From the NCBI GenBank assembly GCA_016786965.1, contig JAEUVL010000384.1, forward strand, positions 1 through 10,525: DNA of 10,525 bases. Reading direction: 5' to 3'. The translations under genes were made by a program, and so were the position numbers. The stretch comes from Chitinophagaceae bacterium. GTDB taxonomy: Bacteria; Bacteroidota; Bacteroidia; Chitinophagales; Chitinophagaceae. The notes beneath the pieces were generated by a model, which saw only the letters and a program-made list of their open reading frames with translations, was not told the DNA's origin and searched no databases. Positions 1-6,911 of the stretch are shown here, piece by piece; position 1 is the first letter of the stretch; each line of letters opens with the position of its first letter.

Positions 1-146
1 GGTTTCCAATTTACCTGGTTGCTTTTCACAATAAATGCACTTGTTAGCCCTGCAAACATCATCACAATACTTGCGATAGCTACCCAGAGTGTGAACTTCT
101 GAGGGTGCATCTTCTTTTTAGTCTCCATACCCACTGCTCCTGCCAT
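1..146 (-). CDS. coxC: Cytochrome c oxidase subunit III, N-terminal fragment (runs off left edge)
   Basis: Only the first 48 codons are present. They read MAGAVGMETKKKMHPQKF, followed by a hydrophobic helix (about residues 19-42, containing FAGLTSAFIVK) and the start of the next loop. This N-terminus is typical of Bacteroidota heme-copper oxidase subunit III, an integral membrane subunit that packs against CoxA and carries no metal. It follows ctaB with a 43-nt gap on the same strand, the usual place for this gene. The start is not settled. ATG at 146 gives the N-terminal length I expect for the family, but ATG at 128 (METKKK) has an AGGAG sequence 8 nt upstream. I chose 146. The family call rests on a short stretch plus context. 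A related quinol-oxidase subunit III is possible but unlikely beside a CuA-bearing CoxB. Confidence 0.82.
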   Translation of the reverse strand, partial: MAGAVGMETKKKMHPQKFTLWVAIASIVMMFAGLTSAFIVKSNQVNWK

Positions 147-155
147 GTTATATTA

Positions 156-177
156 AAATTCCTAGTTAAAAAATCCA
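156..177 (-). repeat. GGAATTT leader motif pair upstream of coxC (second copy degenerate)
   Basis: On the plus strand, AAATTCC at 156-162 is followed 15 nt later by AAATCCA at 171-177. On the coding strand the GGAATTT copy ends 9 nt before the coxC ATG at 146. The same motif with similar spacing occurs in front of coxB, actD, actE and actC. The function is unknown. Confidence 0.55.
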
Positions 178-189
178 GCTTATCAGTCC

Positions 190-1080
190 TTATACCAGGG
201 GTGCTTTACTCAGCAACATTGCCAGCATCACCACGGGTAAATACATATAACTCCCAAACATCACTTTTCTCGCAGACGGCACATCCATGTTCCTGTACAG
301 GTTCACACACCGGCCAATCATGAATCCGTTCGCCAGTATGATCAATCCCACTCCTATCATTCCCTGCATATCTTCATAGCTGCACATTCCTGTAAAAAAC
401 GGAAGCAATGTAACCGGCACCAGCAACAGCGAATAAACAATAGTTTGCAACGCTGTAAACTTTGTCGGTCCTTCATCGGCTGGCAACAACTTAAAGCCGA
501 CAGCAGAATAATCCCGGTGCGCCACCCAGGCAATCGCCCAAAAATGAGGGAATTGCCAAAAAAACTGAAACGCAAACAGTATCCATCCGCCAATCGACAG
601 TTTGTCATCCCCGGCGGCCCAGCCAATCAAACACGGAAGAGCACCTGGTACCGCCCCCATCAACACTGCTATTGAATTTACTTTCTTCAATGGCGTATAA
701 ATAAAGGCGTACAAAAACAAACTAAACGCTGCCAGGCCTCCCGTCAACCAGTTAAAATAATAACCCAGCACAAACACTCCGATGGCACCTGTTATAATTG
801 CAAAGGCCCATCCTTCTTCCACACTCATCCTGCCAGCCGCTACCGGCCTCGTGGATGTTCGTTTCATTTGCGCATCGGTATCTTTTTCCACTACCTGGTT
901 GATGGCATTAGCACTGCCCGTAACCAACATCCCTCCTGCAAAGAGCAATAGTACCATCTTCCAAAAACTCACATAGTCTTCTGAGCCTTTCGTCAAAGCA
1001 AAGCTCATTATACTGCTGAACACCACCATGATACTCAGCGAAGGCTTCATTAATTGTAAATAATCCTTGATCTTCTTCAT
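190..1080 (-). CDS. ctaB: Protoheme IX farnesyltransferase (heme O synthase)
   Basis: This enzyme transfers a farnesyl group from farnesyl diphosphate to the vinyl group of heme b, giving heme O, the precursor of heme A needed by CoxA. It is a polytopic inner-membrane protein of the UbiA prenyltransferase family. The 296-residue length is normal. The diagnostic allylic diphosphate/Mg site is intact: NQVVEKDTD starts at N61 with D67 and D69, followed by MKRTSTRPV with R74 and R78. The second conserved region, WVAHRDYSAVGFKLLP, is also present. About nine hydrophobic helices can be seen. ATG at 1080 (MKKIKDYLQLMKP) was chosen over an in-frame TTG at 1092, because it gives the usual N-terminus and has an AAGG sequence a few bases upstream. 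It lies between coxA and coxC, a common arrangement in Bacteroidota, and so couples heme supply to oxidase synthesis. CtaA, which converts heme O to heme A, is not in the window. Confidence 0.97.
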   Translation of the reverse strand: MKKIKDYLQLMKPSLSIMVVFSSIMSFALTKGSEDYVSFWKMVLLLFAGGMLVTGSANAINQVVEKDTDAQMKRTSTRPVAAGRMSVEEGWAFAIITGAIGVFVLGYYFNWLTGGLAAFSLFLYAFIYTPLKKVNSIAVLMGAVPGALPCLIGWAAGDDKLSIGGWILFAFQFFWQFPHFWAIAWVAHRDYSAVGFKLLPADEGPTKFTALQTIVYSLLLVPVTLLPFFTGMCSYEDMQGMIGVGLIILANGFMIGRCVNLYRNMDVPSARKVMFGSYMYLPVVMLAMLLSKAPLV

Positions 1081-1101
1081 CCGCCTTCGCAATTATATAA
1101 T

Positions 1102-1120
1102 GAACATAAAAATTATGTTC
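1102..1120 (-). promoter_or_regulatory. Inverted repeat just upstream of ctaB
   Basis: A perfect 8-bp inverted repeat with a 3-nt loop: GAACATAA, AAA, TTATGTTC on the plus strand. It lies 21 nt before the ctaB ATG and 165 nt after coxA ends. It could form an mRNA hairpin in the intercistronic region or be an operator. It is not followed by a T-tract in the direction of transcription, so it does not look like a terminator. Confidence 0.4.
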
Positions 1121-1127
1121 CTGTCTA

Positions 1128-1186
1128 CTGTTCCCTGATCATCGCCTGTTGCGTCGCACACTTCATCGTCACGTTCGCTACTCATC
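1128..1186 (-). repeat. 59-bp intergenic repeat, copy B (coxA-ctaB gap), with a 30-codon micro-ORF
   Basis: This segment aligns without gaps to 8516-8574 in the actB-actC gap, with 46 of 59 bases identical and the same orientation relative to transcription. On the coding strand it begins GATGAGTAGCGAACG. The ATG at 1185 opens a 30-codon frame ending at TAA 1093-1095 (starts MSSERDDEVCDATGDDQGT), 12 nt before the ctaB ATG. AAGGAG ends 11 nt upstream of that ATG, a good ribosome site for this kind of genome. The differences between copies are spread over all three codon positions (4, 4 and 5), so there is no strong sign of selection on protein sequence. It is most likely a dispersed intergenic repeat. 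A leader peptide is the alternative. Confidence 0.7.
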
Positions 1187-1285
1187 AATTGTTGAACTCC
1201 TTCTACCTCCCGTCAAACTCGGCATTTCATTTCCGCAAGGATATTTCAAACAAATAGGCTGTATCTCATTTTCGCACTTCTCACA

Positions 1286-3097
1286 TCAATGTTTACTCTC
1301 ATGCTCACCCACCGGCTCTGTCTGCGGGATAAAGTCTCTTCCATCTTTAGCATAATCATATGGCCAGCGGTGTACTTCAGGGATCTCTCCTTCCCAGTTA
1401 CCATGTCCCGGGCGAATAGGTGTGGTCCACTCCAGCGTATTGGCACCCCATGGGTTTGGTGTGGTCACTTTTCTTCCTTTGAAAATAGAATAGAAGAAGT
1501 TGAACACAAACATCAGTTGCACCGCAAATACGATGATGGAAACGATGGTGATCATTTTATCCAGCTCGGTGAAATTATTAAAGGATGACCAGCCCCTCTT
1601 ATCCAAGTAGCGGCGGGGAATACCTGCCAATCCCTGGTAGTGCATCGGCCAGAAAATAAGATAGGCTCCTACCATGGTTACCCAGAAATGGATATAACCA
1701 AGGGTACTGTTCAGATAGCGGCCAAACATCTTTGGGAACCAATGATACACACCGGCAAACATTCCAAAGAAGGAAGCTACTCCCATCACAATATGGAAGT
1801 GAGCCACTACGAACATTGTATCATGCAGGTGAATATCAATAGTAGAGTTGCCTAAGAAGATACCTGTCAAACCACCCGATATAAATAAACTTACAAAGCC
1901 GATCGCAAACAAGGTAGATGGGGCAAAGCGGATATTACCTCTCCATAAGGTAGTGAGCCAGTTAAATACCTTAATAGCTGACGGTACCGCAATCAGTAGC
2001 GTTAGCAATACAAAGACCGACCCCAGGAAGGGGTTTAGCCCCGTAACAAACATATGATGCGCCCATACCAGGAAGGCGAGAATAGCGATAGCAAATAATG
2101 AACCCAGCATCGCCATATATCCGAAGATCGGCTTTCGGGAATTGACCGATAGAATTTCCGACACCATACCCATGGCCGGCAGCAGAATGATATACACCTC
2201 GGGGTGGCCAAGGAACCAGAACAAGTGCTGGTACAGGATGGCACTTCCTCCTTCGTTTGGTAATATCTCACCATTTATGACAATATCGCTCAGGTAGAAA
2301 CTGGTGCCCAGGTTACGGTCGAACAATAACAGGATAGCACCAGACAACAACACTGGGAAAGATAATACACCCAGTACCGCCGTAAAGAACATTGCCCAGA
2401 TAGTAAGCGGCATCCGGGTCATGCTCATCCCTTTTGTACGAAGGTTTAATATAGTAGAAATATAGTTAAGACCTCCCAGCAGTGATGATACGATGAACAA
2501 TGCCATACTTATCAGCCAGAGGTCAGTTCCTAATCGTTGCCCTTCACCTGCCTGCCGCAAAGCACTCAGTGGTGGGTACATTGTCCAGCCACCGGAAGCA
2601 GGTCCGGTATGTATGAAGATGGAAGAAAGCATTACAATGCTGGCAAGAAAGAAGAACCAGTAAGACAGCATATTCAAAAAAGGCGAGGCCATATCCCTGG
2701 CTCCGATCTGCAGTGGAATTAGCAGGTTGGCAAAGGTGCCACTCAAACCAGCTGTCAATACAAAGAATACAAGCACAGTACCGTGCATGGTTACTAGTCC
2801 ATAATAAAACTCCGGCTGGATTTGTCCGCCTTTAGCCCAATGACCAAAGAACGTTTCCAGGATAGGAAAAGATTGATCAGGATAGCCCAGTTGCAAACGG
2901 AACAATACTGAAAACAATCCGCCGATGACTGCCCAGATGATACCTGTGATCAGGAATTGTTTCCCGATCGTTTTATGATCCATACTGAAAACGTACTTCG
3001 AAATAAACGTTTCCTGGTGATGGCCATGGCCGTGCTCATCATGATGAACTTCATGTGTCGTAATCACTTCGGGATGTACATGCAATGCTTCGCTCAT
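1286..3097 (-). CDS. coxA: Cytochrome c oxidase subunit I (heme a / heme a3-CuB)
   Basis: This is the catalytic subunit of the terminal oxidase: it reduces oxygen to water and pumps protons across the inner membrane. It has 603 residues and twelve or more helices. All metal ligands are visible: H105 and H435 for heme a, H433 for heme a3, and H298, H347 and H348 for CuB. Y302, the partner of the His-Tyr cross-link, lies in GHPEVY. The D-channel residues are present, with D135 and E300; E300 marks an A1-type oxidase. The K-channel lysine is K376, with Ser373 where bovine has Thr316. R495-R496 match the arginine pair near the heme propionates. Residues 6-27 form a histidine-rich N-terminal extension (nine His). 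The start at 3097 has AAGAAG shortly upstream. The gene follows coxB after 55 nt, and the 205-nt gap before ctaB holds a repeat. No cytochrome c or subunit III domain is fused to it. Confidence 0.98.
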   Translation of the reverse strand: MSEALHVHPEVITTHEVHHDEHGHGHHQETFISKYVFSMDHKTIGKQFLITGIIWAVIGGLFSVLFRLQLGYPDQSFPILETFFGHWAKGGQIQPEFYYGLVTMHGTVLVFFVLTAGLSGTFANLLIPLQIGARDMASPFLNMLSYWFFFLASIVMLSSIFIHTGPASGGWTMYPPLSALRQAGEGQRLGTDLWLISMALFIVSSLLGGLNYISTILNLRTKGMSMTRMPLTIWAMFFTAVLGVLSFPVLLSGAILLLFDRNLGTSFYLSDIVINGEILPNEGGSAILYQHLFWFLGHPEVYIILLPAMGMVSEILSVNSRKPIFGYMAMLGSLFAIAILAFLVWAHHMFVTGLNPFLGSVFVLLTLLIAVPSAIKVFNWLTTLWRGNIRFAPSTLFAIGFVSLFISGGLTGIFLGNSTIDIHLHDTMFVVAHFHIVMGVASFFGMFAGVYHWFPKMFGRYLNSTLGYIHFWVTMVGAYLIFWPMHYQGLAGIPRRYLDKRGWSSFNNFTELDKMITIVSIIVFAVQLMFVFNFFYSIFKGRKVTTPNPWGANTLEWTTPIRPGHGNWEGEIPEVHRWPYDYAKDGRDFIPQTEPVGEHESKH

Positions 3098-3115
3098 AAT
3101 CTTCTTTATTTTTAT

Positions 3116-3131
3116 GACAACTGTGGTTGTC
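3116..3131 (-). promoter_or_regulatory. Short intercistronic hairpin between coxB and coxA
   Basis: A perfect 6-bp inverted repeat with a 4-nt loop: GACAAC, TGTG, GTTGTC on the plus strand. It lies 18 nt upstream of the coxA ATG and 21 nt after the coxB stop. On the coding strand an AT-rich run follows, but without a clean U-tract. An mRNA stability or processing element is possible. The arms are short enough that chance is not excluded. Confidence 0.3.
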
Positions 3132-3152
3132 TTTTGTTCTCAGTTCCTTTTA

Positions 3153-4199
3153 TCATTTTCCGCCAGCTACTACAGCTAATGGCTTAGTAGCCATGGTATC
3201 CTTTTTTGCTGAAGGGTCTTTGTCAGGGTTAGCAGTATAATACTGGGGTTTTTTACCTGCCATCCACGCATCAAACTCAGCCTGTGTTTCCACAACAATC
3301 ACACCTCTCATACTGTAGTGCCCTTTGCCACACATTTGGTCGCAGGACAATTCATACACAAAATCCGGGTTACCGGTTTTCTCTTTCATTTCTTTGGTAG
3401 TGTACAGCGGGGTGAACCACATCGTAGTGGGAGTACCTGGTACTGCGTCCATCTTCATCCTGAAATGGGCGAGGCCCACATCATGTATCACATCTTTTGC
3501 TCCGATCACCAGTTTTACCGGCTTGTTTACCACCAGGTGCATCTCCTGCTCCATGAAAATATCGTCGTGGTTTGCAGGATCATCCCACAACTGACCGGCG
3601 GGATTACCTCCGGCAGGATCTACATTCTTAAAATATTTTTTTCCTAAAATGCCGTCTTTACCCGGGTAGCGGAATTCCCAGCCAAACTGTTTACCCACCA
3701 CTTCTACCACCATAGAATCCTTTGGTGCATCCCCGGTGATCTTGAACCAATAAAAGATACCAAAACCAACAAGGATAGTAAGGGCAATTGCAGGGATTAC
3801 CGTCCAGATCATTTCCAGCTTATTATTATGTGGATAGTAATATGCTTTCCTTTTATCTGATTCCTGGTATTTATAAGAAAACCAGAAAAGAGCTATTTGA
3901 GTAATAAGGAATACAATAAATGTAAGCGCAAGAGTTATGTACAGCATCCTGTCCACCAGTATTCCATGATCAGAGGCTGGTGCTCCCAGTATCTTTCCTT
4001 TCAGCTTCTGGTTACAATAATATACCCCTATAAGCCCAATAATAAGAAAGGCGAGCAATAAAAACCCATTGATCCGGTTGGTTTGCTTACGGGCTCTTTC
4101 CTCTCCTCTCAATACGGCTACATATTCACTGGCTTTGGCTATCTGAAAAGTGATCAGGAAACCCAGCGCTAAAATTGCAACGATGAACAATGTTTGCAT
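3153..4199 (-). CDS. coxB: Cytochrome c oxidase subunit II (CuA)
   Basis: This subunit accepts electrons at its binuclear CuA centre on the periplasmic side and passes them to heme a in CoxA. It has 348 residues. Four hydrophobic segments are visible, at about 2-21, 45-62, 86-108 and 130-152. The last two match the classical two-helix hairpin (NNKLEMIWTVIPAIAL leads into the second). The first two form an N-terminal extension that I associate with Bacteroidota CoxB. The cupredoxin domain follows. CuA ligands are H239 (DVIHDVGLAHF), C286, C290, H294 and M297 in CDQMCGKGHYSM. Gln288 replaces the usual Glu of C-x-E-x-C, whose backbone carbonyl binds copper and whose side chain helps bind Mg. There is no fused C-terminal cytochrome c, so electrons must come from a separate donor, plausibly the heme subunits of the ACIII encoded upstream. 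The gap to actF is 96 nt. Confidence 0.97.
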   Translation of the reverse strand: MQTLFIVAILALGFLITFQIAKASEYVAVLRGEERARKQTNRINGFLLLAFLIIGLIGVYYCNQKLKGKILGAPASDHGILVDRMLYITLALTFIVFLITQIALFWFSYKYQESDKRKAYYYPHNNKLEMIWTVIPAIALTILVGFGIFYWFKITGDAPKDSMVVEVVGKQFGWEFRYPGKDGILGKKYFKNVDPAGGNPAGQLWDDPANHDDIFMEQEMHLVVNKPVKLVIGAKDVIHDVGLAHFRMKMDAVPGTPTTMWFTPLYTTKEMKEKTGNPDFVYELSCDQMCGKGHYSMRGVIVVETQAEFDAWMAGKKPQYYTANPDKDPSAKKDTMATKPLAVVAGGK

Positions 4200-4211
4200 A
4201 ATCTATTTTCT

Positions 4212-4235
4212 AAATTCCAAATAATAAAATTCCAA
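4212..4235 (-). repeat. GGAATTT leader motif pair upstream of coxB
   Basis: The plus strand carries AAATTCCAA at 4212-4220 and again at 4227-4235, 15 nt apart, with a degenerate third copy (AAATTCAA) from 4243. The nearest copy ends 12 nt upstream of the coxB ATG. The 22-nt segment 4212-4233 is identical to 6912-6933 in front of actD. That is unexpected for unrelated intergenic DNA and shows a true repeated motif. Confidence 0.7.
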
Positions 4236-4295
4236 CACTTTCAAATTCAATTATACACTCCTAACTAAACAATATAAAACCTGTAATCTTTCCTT

Positions 4296-5558
4296 TTATG
4301 TATGGTGAATCACACTCTCTTTTACAAAAGGATGGTTTTTAGCCAGCAGCGGTGCCTTACTCAGGGCTTTGCCCGTCACATACATGATAAGGCCAACAAA
4401 TCCGAGTGCAATTGCCATATCCCACAACATCATCGGCACATGTGTTTCTTCTGACTTAGGATCGGTCATCGGACCGGGAAATACCATTTGGTAAATATCC
4501 ATCCAGTGACCAAAGATGATCAGCACGGCCATAAAAGTGAGGATCGTATAATTCCTCTTTGACCCTCTTCTCATTAATATCAGCAACGGAGCAATGAAGT
4601 TGATAATGAACATGAACCAAAACACTCCGCTGTAAGGACCATAGGCTCTCGACTTAAAGTAAGTTGTTTCCTCTGGAATATTCGCATACCAGATAAGCAT
4701 GAACTGGGAGAACCATAAGTAAGTCCAGAACACGGAAAACGCAAACATGAACTTACCAATATCATGCACATGCTCCTGGTTGGTATATTCCAGATAACCT
4801 TTGTTTTTCAAATACACTACAAACAACGCAATGAGCGACATACCTGCCACAAACGTACTGGCGAAAGTGTACCAGCTATACATGGTGCTGTACCAGTGTG
4901 CATCGATACTCATCAGCCAGAGCCAGGGGATAGAAGACATCACGGTAAGTGCGAACACTACTATGTATAACGCCGCCCAAACGGTATTGTTCCAGATATA
5001 TTTTTTTCTTTCAGCAATGGTGGCCAGTGGTTTGTCATCCAGGCTACGTGACAATTTTCGCATCTTCCAACCCAGCAATGACCATCCCACTACAGTCAAC
5101 ACTGTCATTACAGCAAAGAAATTCTTATTTAAAAACCCTTTTTTGAAGTTCAATATTTTATCATGCTCCACATGCTTGGCATCTGTCCAGTGAAAAATAG
5201 TATGGTTGCTTCCGAAGGCAATGGCTAAAAGTATAGCCAGGGCAATGACACCTATTACAGGTACCACGGCGGAGATCGCTTCCGGCACCCGGCGAAAAGC
5301 CATTTGCCAGCCGCCCCATGCCAGTGTAGTGGCGCAGATAAAGAACATCGAAGCATTTACCACCAATAAGAAATAAACGCTGTTTTGCAACAGGCTGGCC
5401 CAAAAACGGGCATCGGCAACAGCCTTTTCTTCGGGAGTTCCCTTTCCGCCATGAGTAGTGAAGTACAAACCGGCAATAGCTACAATACCCAACAACATCA
5501 GGGCGATTGATATCGTGTTGTACCGCTTGCTAACTACAAATTTTTCTTTTATTGACAT
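4296..5558 (-). CDS. actF: Alternative complex III subunit F (NrfD/PsrC-like quinol:cytochrome c oxidoreductase membrane subunit)
   Basis: This is one of two large NrfD/PsrC-like membrane subunits of alternative complex III, the menaquinol-oxidising complex that stands in for bc1. It has 420 residues and about ten predicted helices, near 13-33, 57-80, 95-116, 148-168, 191-213, 231-250, 270-290, 310-328, 338-360 and 377-396. There are no cysteine motifs or heme sites, as expected. Histidines and acidic residues sit near helix ends (HWTDAKHVEH at 123-132, HWMDIYQMVFPGP at 351-363). Its place between actE and coxB, and its lower similarity to ActC despite the same fold, identify it as ActF. It starts at ATG 5558 (MSIKEKF), 45 nt after actE. 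In the family, ActC is usually credited with the main quinol site, so the exact role of ActF in quinol or proton handling is inferred. Confidence 0.92.
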   Translation of the reverse strand: MSIKEKFVVSKRYNTISIALMLLGIVAIAGLYFTTHGGKGTPEEKAVADARFWASLLQNSVYFLLVVNASMFFICATTLAWGGWQMAFRRVPEAISAVVPVIGVIALAILLAIAFGSNHTIFHWTDAKHVEHDKILNFKKGFLNKNFFAVMTVLTVVGWSLLGWKMRKLSRSLDDKPLATIAERKKYIWNNTVWAALYIVVFALTVMSSIPWLWLMSIDAHWYSTMYSWYTFASTFVAGMSLIALFVVYLKNKGYLEYTNQEHVHDIGKFMFAFSVFWTYLWFSQFMLIWYANIPEETTYFKSRAYGPYSGVFWFMFIINFIAPLLILMRRGSKRNYTILTFMAVLIIFGHWMDIYQMVFPGPMTDPKSEETHVPMMLWDMAIALGFVGLIMYVTGKALSKAPLLAKNHPFVKESVIHHT

Positions 5559-5573
5559 CAGTGTTCTTTTATG

Positions 5574-5580
5574 AAATTCC
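5574..5580 (-). repeat. Single GGAATTT leader motif upstream of actF
   Basis: One AAATTCC copy (plus strand) lies 15 nt upstream of the actF ATG. The second copy seen in other leaders is not recognisable here; the following bases read TAAATAACCGG. By itself this would be unremarkable. It is listed because the same heptamer stands in the equivalent position before five other genes of the operon. Confidence 0.35.
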
Positions 5581-5603
5581 TAAATAACCGGTCTTTGCCG
5601 GAA

Positions 5604-6254
5604 TCACTTTCCTGTTTTTACAGCTGCTGTATCCATTTTGGGAGCTGTTGCTTTTGCACTGTCAGCGGTAGCCGCACCGCCACCCTGCTTCTTTTTAATA
5701 TAAGCGATCACTCCCCAGCGGTCATGTACATTCAGTTGCGAAGCATAACTCCCCATTGTATTCTTACCGTAGGTTACAGAGTGATACATAGTTCCTTCGG
5801 TCATCTTCTTCATATCATCTGCCATAAAACTTTTAGGCGCAGCGGGAAATGGTCCTGCTCCATCTTTCCATAAAGGACCATTACCATCCAATTTGGCACC
5901 ATGACAAACTCCGCAATAGATCAGGTATTTTCTTTCTGCTTCCACCATATCGATACTATCTGGGTTCAGTGGATTCTTTACATTGGAAGAATTTGCGTAC
6001 CCGGCCGAGTCGTTAGCATAGGGGTAGGTAAACAGCATTTCGCCGCGGGCCATCGTTCCACTCACCGGCATAGCTGTATAGTTAATGCCTTTAGCTTTCA
6101 GGTTCTCGGTGCTGGCATAGGTTTCATAAGCACGGCTATAGGCCATATCCGGCATATAAGCCCGCCCAGGATTCCTGCGGGGACCACCGCAACTTACGAC
6201 CAGCAAAACCAGTGCTGCCAAACCTGCTATACTCCAAAGTTTTTTCATCATCAT
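5604..6254 (-). CDS. actE: Alternative complex III subunit E, monoheme cytochrome c lipoprotein
   Basis: This is the monoheme c-type cytochrome subunit of alternative complex III. It passes electrons from the complex toward its acceptor, here most likely CuA of the oxidase encoded downstream. It has 216 residues. An N-terminal signal peptide ends in a lipobox (LVVSC, C22), so the mature protein should be lipid-anchored on the periplasmic side. The single heme site is CGVCH (C114, C117, H118), and the likely distal ligand is M167 in KNTMGSYASQL. The C-terminal 25 or so residues are low-complexity and rich in Ala, Lys and Thr. Three consecutive ATG codons (6254, 6251, 6248) could each serve as start; the choice changes only one or two residues. 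The gaps to actD and actF are 52 and 45 nt. Confidence 0.93.
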   Translation of the reverse strand: MMMKKLWSIAGLAALVLLVVSCGGPRRNPGRAYMPDMAYSRAYETYASTENLKAKGINYTAMPVSGTMARGEMLFTYPYANDSAGYANSSNVKNPLNPDSIDMVEAERKYLIYCGVCHGAKLDGNGPLWKDGAGPFPAAPKSFMADDMKKMTEGTMYHSVTYGKNTMGSYASQLNVHDRWGVIAYIKKKQGGGAATADSAKATAPKMDTAAVKTGK

Positions 6255-6260
6255 TTATTT

Positions 6261-6283
6261 AAATCCCAAATATTAAATTCCAT
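6261..6283 (-). repeat. GGAATTT leader motif pair upstream of actE (first copy one mismatch)
   Basis: The plus strand carries AAATCCCAA at 6261-6269 and AAATTCCAT at 6275-6283, 14 nt apart. The nearest copy ends 6 nt from the first actE ATG, where a ribosome binding site would lie. It is the same motif as in the leaders of coxB, actD, actC and coxC. Confidence 0.55.
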
Positions 6284-6306
6284 TTCCCACAGTGCCGGAT
6301 AAGGGC

Positions 6307-6903
6307 TTAATGGGCCGCCTCCACTTCTGCTTTCTTTTCAAACCGCTTAGTGTCTTTGTCGTACCGGCCAAGCCACCAGCCTGTTTCTTTGTACTGTACC
6401 TGCACATTGGTGGCACCAATACTTTGCAGGAAACTCATTGCTTCTGCTTCATTCGTTTTATCAGTACATTCCAAAGCCATTACAAATGTGTCATCTGTGG
6501 AACGGGGATTGAAATGGTCTTTCTTTACAAAAGGCGCCAACTGGCACAGGTAACAAAAAGTAAGCACCATGCCTACCGCAGCAAACAATACTGTTAACTC
6601 AAACGTAATAGGTATCCATGCCGGTAATGCAAAGAATGGTTTACCACCAAAATTGAGCTTCCAGTCAATCGTCAAAGCCCAGGTAATAAATCCAACGGCC
6701 GTAGCAGTACCCGTAATACCATATATAAAACCGGCAGTGTGCAGGCTGGTATCCCTTAGGCCCATGGCTTTATCCAATCCGTGGATCGGAAACGGTGTAA
6801 ACACATCATGGATCTTGTACCCGGCACGGCGTGTCTTTTTAACGGCAGGAAATAATACCGCCTCGTCATAAAAACAGCCTGTTACAAATTTTTTTACACT
6901 CAT
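6307..6903 (-). CDS. actD: Alternative complex III subunit D (DUF3341 family membrane protein)
   Basis: This is a small membrane subunit of alternative complex III with no cofactor of its own, belonging to the DUF3341 family. It has 198 residues. An N-terminal soluble part (about 1-50, including AGYKIHDVFTPFPIHGLDKA) precedes two hydrophobic segments at about 56-78 and 95-120. A C-terminal soluble domain contains FVMALECTDKTNEAEAMSFL and the hydrophobic-aromatic GWWLGRYD near the end. Its role is structural, probably helping to hold ActC and ActF together; that function is inferred from known ACIII architecture, not from a motif. It lies between actC and actE with 52-nt gaps on both sides, as in other Bacteroidota act operons. 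ATG at 6903 (MSVKKFVTGCF) gives the family-typical start. Confidence 0.93.
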   Translation of the reverse strand: MSVKKFVTGCFYDEAVLFPAVKKTRRAGYKIHDVFTPFPIHGLDKAMGLRDTSLHTAGFIYGITGTATAVGFITWALTIDWKLNFGGKPFFALPAWIPITFELTVLFAAVGMVLTFCYLCQLAPFVKKDHFNPRSTDDTFVMALECTDKTNEAEAMSFLQSIGATNVQVQYKETGWWLGRYDKDTKRFEKKAEVEAAH

Positions 6904-6911
6904 ACTTTATA

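Noticed and set aside
357..626. 89-residue open frame on the minus strand inside ctaB
   Set aside because: It is an out-of-frame shadow of ctaB with no family features; ctaB carries complete UbiA motifs across the same bases.
1081..1092. TTG start adding four residues (MRRR) to CtaB
   Set aside because: ATG at 1080 gives the normal N-terminus and has an AAGG sequence upstream; the longer form would need a rarer start codon.
4212..4235. GGAATTT pairs as Bacteroidota promoters (TAnnTTTG at -7)
   Set aside because: The motif region has TA, three bases, then TTTG in actC and coxB leaders, not the two-base spacing of the consensus, and no matching -33 element stands out. Placement 6-15 nt before start codons fits a leader element better.
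4801..5193. 130-residue open frame on the plus strand
   Set aside because: It lies wholly antisense to actF, has no recognisable domain or leader, and is explained by the codon pattern of the opposite strand.
5588..5601. CCGG-TCTTTG-CCGG as a terminator between actE and actF
   Set aside because: The arms are only 4 bp and no T-tract follows in the direction of transcription; the operon continues on the same strand.
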